Positions 57,887-64,000 of a DNA stretch of 64,000 bases are shown in pieces. The position numbers were made by a program, and so were the translations under genes. The notes below the pieces were generated by a model, which was not told the origin of the DNA, searched no databases, and saw only the letters and a list, made by a program, of their open reading frames with translations. The stretch is from NCBI GenBank assembly GCA_031308135.1, contig JAHLJT010008756.1:72699821-72763820 (forward strand), in the 5' to 3' direction. Position 1 is the stretch's first letter. Every line of letters begins with the position of its first letter. Source of the stretch: Acheta domesticus (lineage: Eukaryota > Arthropoda > Insecta > Orthoptera > Gryllidae).

Positions 57887-58590
57887 AAACGTCTTACGTA
57901 ACAATGTAGCTTTTTCTCCGTACAATAGGGCATCATCCAGCTAGTTGCTCTTTTGGGACGAAAAGTTAAGTTTAAGCAAATTGTGCAAGAGGCAAGAATG
58001 ACTCAAAATATCAAAGACCTTGCATAAGTCATGCATGTACAGAGCTGAGTCCAAGCCGTTGTCACAGGCTGACTAGGCCTGATTTAAAAATAAAGGAAAC
58101 AGCAGTCGTGATGTTGTGGTCACTATGTTAGCGAGATCGAAGCGTCGGAAACATCGAAAAGTGTCTGAATAAAGTATTCAATGTGTTCTTCAGCAGCCTT
58201 CTCAAGGACTTTGATAAACAGATATTTGCATAATACGTCAAAGATAAGAAAATGTGGTAGATTCAGCAAATCGTAGAGATGGACGTCTCCAATCCCCGCT
58301 TATCATATTGGAATTGACTTGACTTAAACGTTCCGTGAATCATACGATGTGGGAACCAGTGTGGAAGGCATTATAACATTTTGTCAGAAACCTGATCAGA
58401 TGCAGCCATTGGCAGTTTCAAAGAATGAACAGCTTTTTAGTATTCTTAACCTGTACTAGTAAAACTTCCAACTCTTGAGCTAATTCGAGTGATATTTCGT
58501 ACAGAACGGAAAATGTTTTTTAGTATAATACAAGTTTCTTCCGAGGACTCAAAATTTATTTGGCACGGTATGCACTGCGACATTCTTCGC
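57887..58590. other. AT-rich non-coding DNA, nothing recognised
   Basis: No conserved coding sequence or repeat structure seen. Confidence 0.4.
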
Positions 58591-58599
58591 GCCTCCCGC

Positions 58600-59330
58600 T
58601 CCAGTTCCCCTCTCCCGCACAAACCCCGATCCAGCCTACGTTCCCGCTCCCAGCCCCACTCCCGCCCGCTCCCGTCCCGCTCCCAGCTCTACTTCAGCCT
58701 CCTCCCCCGCCTCCGCCCCCGCCTCCGCCCCCGCCTCCGCCCCCCGCCTCCGCCCCCGCCTCCGCCCCCGCCTCCGCCCCCGCCTCCGCCCCCGCCTCCG
58801 CCCCCGCCCCCGCCCCCGCTCCCGCCTCCGCCCCCACCCCCACCTCCGTCTCCGCCACCGCCTCCGCCCCCGCCGCCACCTCCGCCCCCGCCTCCGCCCC
58901 CGCCCCCGTCCCCGCCTCCGCCCCCGCCTCCGCCCCCGCCTCCGCCTCCGTCCCCGCCTCCGCCCCCGCCTCCGCCCCCGCCCCCGCCCCGCCCCCGTCT
59001 CCGCCCCGCCCCCGTCTCCGTCTCCGCCCCACCTCCGCCTCCATCCCCGCCACCGCCTCTGCCCCATCCTCGCCTCCGCCCCCGCCACCGTCCCGTCCCA
59101 CCACCGCTCCAGCCTCCGCCCCACCACCGCCTTCGCTTTCGCCACCGCTCCCGCCTCCTTCTCGTCTCCGCCTCCGTCCCATCCCACCTCCGCTCCAGCC
59201 TCCGCCCCGGCCCCGCCTCTGTCCCAACCCCGCCTGCGCCCCCGCTCCCGCCCTCACCCCCGCCTCCTTTCCCGCCACCTCTTCCGCCTCCGTTCCCACC
59301 CACGCTGCCGCCCCTGCCGCCTACTCGCCG
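58600..59330. repeat. CCCCCGCCTCCG minisatellite island
   Basis: From about 58695 to 58990 the sequence is almost entirely CCCGCCTCCGCC/CCCCCGCCTCCG (12-bp period, with 6-bp sub-periodicity). It becomes a degenerate CCGCCTCxGCCCC array to 59330. Frames of 200-320 codons are open on both strands because the array contains no stops, giving polyproline, Pro-Ala and Gly/Arg-rich translations. The minus strand is G-rich with quadruplex-type runs. Confidence 0.9.
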
Positions 59331-59334
59331 CGCT

Positions 59335-61764
59335 ACGACAGAACGCTTTCCCAGGGAGTCACGCTGGGTGGTCTGCCTGCGTCTGTGATTTCAGCTCGCA
59401 TTGCTCTGCTTCTCAGAGTGAGATTCCTCGTGTATATGAGACGAAAGTCACACATGGTGATGAAACTGCCGTCTCATCCAACGGGGTCCTCGGATTTTTC
59501 TGTTTGTCGTCGGAGGTGCTAACCAAATAAGTGTCAGCGTTGCGGTTGGTAAGGAGAAACTTTTTTTTTTGAAATTGTTTCCTTTCCCGGGGTATGTGCT
59601 TGTTCATAAAGGAAATGTTGCTAATACAGAATAAAAACAGGCTGAAATTTGCTTATGGAGAATCTCTTCAACACCCGTACTCATTTGTTGAAATCAGTGA
59701 CCACCTTCACAATTGTAAGTTTTCATTAGTCGTTTTGCAAACAGTTCGGTGATTGGGCTGCAGTACAGCAATGGAAATAAATTGGATGATGCTAATAAAC
59801 ATAGTGAGACGAAAATATGTGTTTAGACCTCTACAATATTGCTTACCCAGAATGGTAATAAGAAACGTTTATATTTATTTACTTTCCAATAAACACCTTT
59901 TGTATATACCAAATGTTTTGTGTAAATACTAAAGGCTGCAGTCTCCGAGGCAATTTTGAAAATGCGTTGAAATTTATGCGTTGAACGGATTCAAGGATAT
60001 GTTAAACGCTTAAGCCAAATATCAGAGCCTCATCATGAAATTGGACGCGCGTAGCAAAGCGGCTTACAAATAATTTATGTAATTAAATGATGATTTGTTA
60101 ATACAACCCTTTCTGCTTGTGGGTATATGTTGTACATGTTTTCAAAAAACACCAGTATTTTGTGTTGGCTAAATCAATCCACACTTCACTTTTAAATTCA
60201 TGAAGTTGGTATCGTGACAGAGGTTAAACATATCATCCATTCTCGGTAAGTAAACTATATTCTAAAAATATCCGAAATTACGTGGAAATGTAGAACATAA
60301 TCATCAATAAACTGAGAGAGTGAAGTTCGATTTGAAATACAGGTACCTTTATTGAACTTGAATAGAATTTGTAACTCTCTTAAGAATTCAGTGGAAAATA
60401 ATTTTTTGGCACTCCTGCATGGAAACTAGCATGTAGTGTTTATTGCGTGGATAGTGTTACTTTACGGGTCGCGTATGGCAAAATAGACTTTCCCATTTGC
60501 GGACCTAAAAGAAATTTTGACGAAATAAAACAACTGAGCAAAGAAAACAAATACCTGGGAGAAAATCAATCACCATTGCTGCCGCATTGAGAATGATGAT
60601 CAATGACCCCAATAATGTATACTTGTAGGTTTCCATGAATATGTACTAAAAGATATTCGCAAATCATACGAAAGTGACTTTGGTGCACTAGCTTAAAATG
60701 CCGGTATCGTCTCCTATCGTCGCCTCGTCCATCAACATTTCTTCCATACGTCAAAGACTCGCTTTTCGTACTACAGTTACGTAAGTAACTATTTTAATAC
60801 ATTTGTTTTTGTCAGACATATAAAATATTATTCGAGAAGAGCTGCAGTGTTGAAACAAATTATAGTCATTCGGAATTTAAATACAAGTAATAATCAAATT
60901 CAACATTCTTGTAATTGACGCAGATCTAAAAAACTGTAATGTACTATTAAACGTTCGTAATCTACCAGGAAATTAGTTTGGGATAAAACCTGATACTTGA
61001 CATCTGAGGTAATAATAACTTGGACTCAGATCTGCATATCCTTCTAGTTCGTTTAATTTATTTCTTTTATTAGTTATGCAATTCATACGTACGAAGCCAG
61101 TCGTACTAAAACTTAACAGAACATCTACGGGGTGCTGTTCACTGAGCGTTTCATTAAGTTTTGGATTGTTTTGTTCATTACGTTTATGAGGCTGTTATGA
61201 TAAATTTCATGTTAAGTGCTATGACCATATATTGGCAGCAACAAGACCATTAACACGACGGTGACATGAAAAAAAACAACAAAAAAAACAACAACAACAA
61301 CAACAACAATGCTTCATTATTTCTTGAAGTGACTCATCTTCTGTATATCCGCAAGACTGTAGCCCTTAGCACTCATTTCCGTCTTTCGTATTACGATCCT
61401 CCATATAAGGGAGCGGGAACTGGATGATGTATTAATAAGTTGGCTTCTTTCACTGTAAGATATTCAAGTCGGTTGCATTGTGTGTAATTTGAGAAAAGAT
61501 CATCGCACAACGAGTAAACAACTCGTGCTTCAGCTGCCATCTGCTACTTCTCTTTTGGATGTACTATTTGCTATTCACGGGTACATGAGGAAATCTTCTG
61601 ACGAGCCTATTATTTGCACCTGTATACGCAGGAGTTTTCCTCTCATTTGATACAACTCCAAGATTATGAAACGAAATGATTCGAGCGTCAAAAATCGTAA
61701 ACTTTGAATAATTGGGCAATATAAATCACGAACCTCGGGACAAAATGATACGGTTAATTATTGG
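59335..61764. other. AT-rich non-coding DNA
   Basis: An AAC array at about 61275-61311. No gene recognised. Confidence 0.45.
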
Positions 61765-62012
61765 TAGGGACGGATTCAGCCGATGATTTTGGAGGGGGCC
61801 ATCGTAGATTTTTGTTAAGTAATAAACATTTGTTATTATATTATGTATTATTTTGTGGTGTATATGATACTAAACAATATTATTTTTAAATAATTACATA
61901 ATTCTAACATAAATAAATATTTAAATCAATTTTGTCAAGTAAAAAAAGATAACAAAACAAAACTGTAGACCGTTTGGAGGAGGGGGCATGCTCCTCCCTG
62001 AATCCGCTACTG
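61765..62012. mobile_element. hAT-like MITE (family C), 248 bp
   Basis: Termini TAGGGACGGATTCAG and CTGAATCCGCTACTG (15-bp inverted repeats, three mismatches). A GGCGGATTCAG-type terminus is common among hAT-derived MITEs. The flanks do not show a clean 8-bp duplication. A fragment of the same family lies at 38068-38215. Confidence 0.7.
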
Positions 62013-62552
62013 ATCGAAGGGATAAGAACAACAAATAAGTTTGATGAAAGAAAACGTTTAAGAGCACCCAATGGAACGCATCGAAAACTAACCCGGCTAC
62101 GGTATGAGTTTAAAAGTTAAGTAAAAAGAATAAGAATTCTTAACAGAATCGAGGCAAGGAGGCAAAAGATGGTCATTTATTGATAATAACTTAAAGCGTG
62201 ATTTATTTCTATTTTGAGGAATATTACGATCAGGATTAAAATCAAGATCAGAATCAGATTATTTCCGGTATTTATACAAACCTAATATAAGTGAAAAGGA
62301 ATATCCGATTTCTGTTTCCTCATTTTCAAAAATTACAAAAACATCAAACAAATATTTGAACGCTACAAAAATCTTCCTCCCTACTAGATGGTGTTGAGAG
62401 CTATGAAAATCAACATTTATTTATATTCCTGTTTTCTCACGACAAGACACTTTTGGTGAGTGTGCTGACTCACAGCACGTCCTTGCTTTGCCGATCTCCG
62501 TCGCTCTTCGGAGAATTTTGACAAGATGGGCAGTACGAGAATGAATGATCGG

Positions 62553-62680
62553 TCCTAAGGAAAGGACTGAGGACGGGGTAAGGAAGGAAGAATCGCGAAC
62601 GGACTGCGGTTTGTATTCTAGGATGCTGCTTAGGCATATTGTGGCGTACTGGACATGAAAAGCACAGACGACAGATTCTG
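62553..62680 (-). mobile_element. SINE body fragment, family 1-like, diverged
   Basis: On the plus strand GGACGGGGTAAGGAAGGAAG, AATCGCGAACGGACTGCGG and the following 60 bases align with the body of the minus-strand family 1 copies. No head or tail. Confidence 0.55.
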
Positions 62681-62687
62681 AATAGTA

Positions 62688-63245
62688 TGTACAGTATATT
62701 TACAATAATAAATTACAAGATAATGTTACAAAATTGAAAACCTTAGGCAACCTTTCTATTCTCTAAGCCGCGAAACCCCGCGACCGTCCCTAGGCTGAGC
62801 CCAGTGCCTCTGCTCGAGAGCATGAGAAGCTGCGCGAAGTGCGAGCTGTCGGACATAAAGTCCCAGTAACTAGATGTTACATGGCCGGATGCCAAAACGT
62901 GCAAGGTTGCACGGAGATACCTCCCGTCTTTCGACTCACTAGCGTATCCCCCGAGCGCATGTCGGCGCCGCAATAAATACCCCACGGCTCGTCCCCCACT
63001 CTACCAGCGGCGGGCGTCATTCGGCTCGCAAGCCAGCCCTCAGCAGAGAGCAGCCGTCATCAATGGACTCGCACTCAGGCACGCCCAGTTGTCCTGGTTA
63101 TTTTGAGGCTGGGATTTCCTGCCCGGCGCGCGCCGGCGAGGCGCCGCCGCATTCCACCCCCATCCCCCATCCGGCTTAAGGCCGGGCTTTCCAGCGAAAC
63201 GGCACGTGCGCCACCTCGCGACGCTACAATATCTGCCCCCGTTCC
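62688..63245 (-). mobile_element. LTR-like segment (possible Gypsy-type LTR), minus strand
   Basis: GC-rich block whose minus strand reads a polypurine-like GGGGGCAGAT followed by TGTAGCGTCGCGAGG. A TATTTA box lies near 62976-62981, with AATTTATTATTGTAAATATAC at the far end. The termini TGTA (62688) and TACA (63228) are inverted, as in LTRs. No flanking 5-bp duplication and no gag/pol sequence was found, so this is tentative; a GC-rich single-copy island is the alternative. Confidence 0.35.
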
Positions 63246-63699
63246 GTCACTTTAATTAATAATATCGCTGGTGAGGTTGGTTGGCACTTTCTAATAATTT
63301 GAGAAAAGGTGTGGTCAGGTGTCATGGTTTTATTCTAAAGATCATAGATTAAGATTCTATTGACAATTTATCCTTTCATTTGAATTCCTCCTAGCCCCGA
63401 AGTTTCAATTTTTCTCTGTCATGTTCACGCATTCCTCGAAACCACTGCTAATAATTCATGTTTTAAGCGTACTTATTATTACACGTTCTAGATGCAATTT
63501 TCTGTTCTTCTGGCACCGAAGACTTTTTTTCTGAACATGAATTTAAAATTAGAAACCGCTTCCATGTAAGCACGCCGTAATAAGCAATTTCCAGTTCCAA
63601 TACTAGCCATAATATAACTCACAAAATTACTTCGTGACAAAAATTTTAAAAATACTTGTCTTCAAAATTATCGCCGTATTTAAACGCGAGCTTTAATGT

Positions 63700-64000
63700 C
63701 TCCTCCCGTTCACCGTCTTCAGAAAAGAACAACATCGCCGTTCCTGTGTCATTAAACAACTGAAGGCCCTTTTTACCATTTCAGATTCGTTACATGGCTT
63801 TGTCGTTGGCACATTAAAATCAACGAACTAAAATTTAAACATATGACCTTGGCTCTTGGAAAAGACGACTGTCCAGCAATAACAATAAACAGATCCCTCA
63901 AAGTAATGAAGTTAAATACTGGGCTAAAGGTGTTCATTTGGATAGAAGATTAACATGGAAAGTCCATATAAAAAAGAGCAGAAAAGAACTAGGATTAAAA
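63700..64000 (+). mobile_element. Jockey-type LINE reverse transcriptase fragment, continues past the window
   Basis: The frame reads WLCRWHIKINELKFKHMTLA (about 63794-63853), equivalent to the W-K-W-RIKINESKS motif of jockey-clade RTs. After a frameshift near 63891 it continues IPQSNEVKYWAKGVHLDRRL and TWKVHIKKSRKELGLK to the window end. That is the conserved VKYLGxHLDRRLTW block. The frameshift and an irregular YWAKG indicate a dead copy. It lies in the same orientation as the remnant near 7.6-8.5 kb but covers an earlier part of the protein. Confidence 0.8.

Noticed and set aside
58489..59522. Overlapping open frames of 299 and 320 codons (plus) and about 200 codons (minus), proline- and glycine-rich
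   Set aside because: They are translations of the CCCCCGCCTCCG array; all frames are open because the repeat lacks stops, and the non-repeat ends show no domain.

Overview
The window is insect genomic DNA from a large, repeat-rich genome. Its only recognisable protein-coding gene is a netrin, and three consecutive internal exons of it are present on the + strand (6869-7089, 8614-8784, 10246-10714). Together they encode the second part of the laminin N-terminal (LamNT) domain, a long low-complexity linker, and the first laminin-EGF repeat. Reading phases are compatible across both complete introns (0/0) and the residues match the insect/vertebrate netrin family closely. The 5' part (signal peptide, start of LamNT) and the 3' part (remaining LE repeats, netrin C-terminal domain) were not found. 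Either the last ~53 kb is one very long netrin intron or the gene continues elsewhere. I saw no second gene, no true tRNA or rRNA gene, and nothing prokaryotic. Assignment to a hemimetabolous insect with a big genome (cockroach/termite/orthopteroid type) is inference from netrin similarity, intron size and the retroelement mix.

Layout: 0-6.5 kb is the left flank, with the 3' end of a non-LTR element (about 0.26-0.86 kb) and several SINEs. 6.5-10.7 kb holds the netrin exons; the two introns between them carry a hairpin MITE, a jockey-type LINE remnant split by an hAT-like MITE, a SINE and a 16-bp minisatellite. From 10.7 kb to the end the DNA is AT-rich and non-coding, punctuated by about a dozen short, extremely GC-rich islands, many built from minisatellites (at 39, 42, 48, 53.6 and 58.7 kb). 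The right edge has an LTR-like GC-rich block and a jockey-type reverse transcriptase fragment that runs off the window.

The dominant repeat is a roughly 500-bp tRNA-derived SINE family, with at least 13 recognisable copies in both orientations. Three copies have exact target-site duplications (11, 14 and 9 bp). These SINEs host later events: an hAT MITE inserted in one with a perfect 8-bp duplication, a TIR element in the tRNA head of another, and a 23-unit, 14-bp minisatellite expanded from the B-box region of a third. Most long GC-rich open frames in the window are by-products of tandem repeats, not genes. Nothing here amounts to a new biological system in the sense of a gene cluster. The most interesting signals are the expanded linker inside netrin, the nested-transposon stratigraphy and the GC-rich minisatellite islands.
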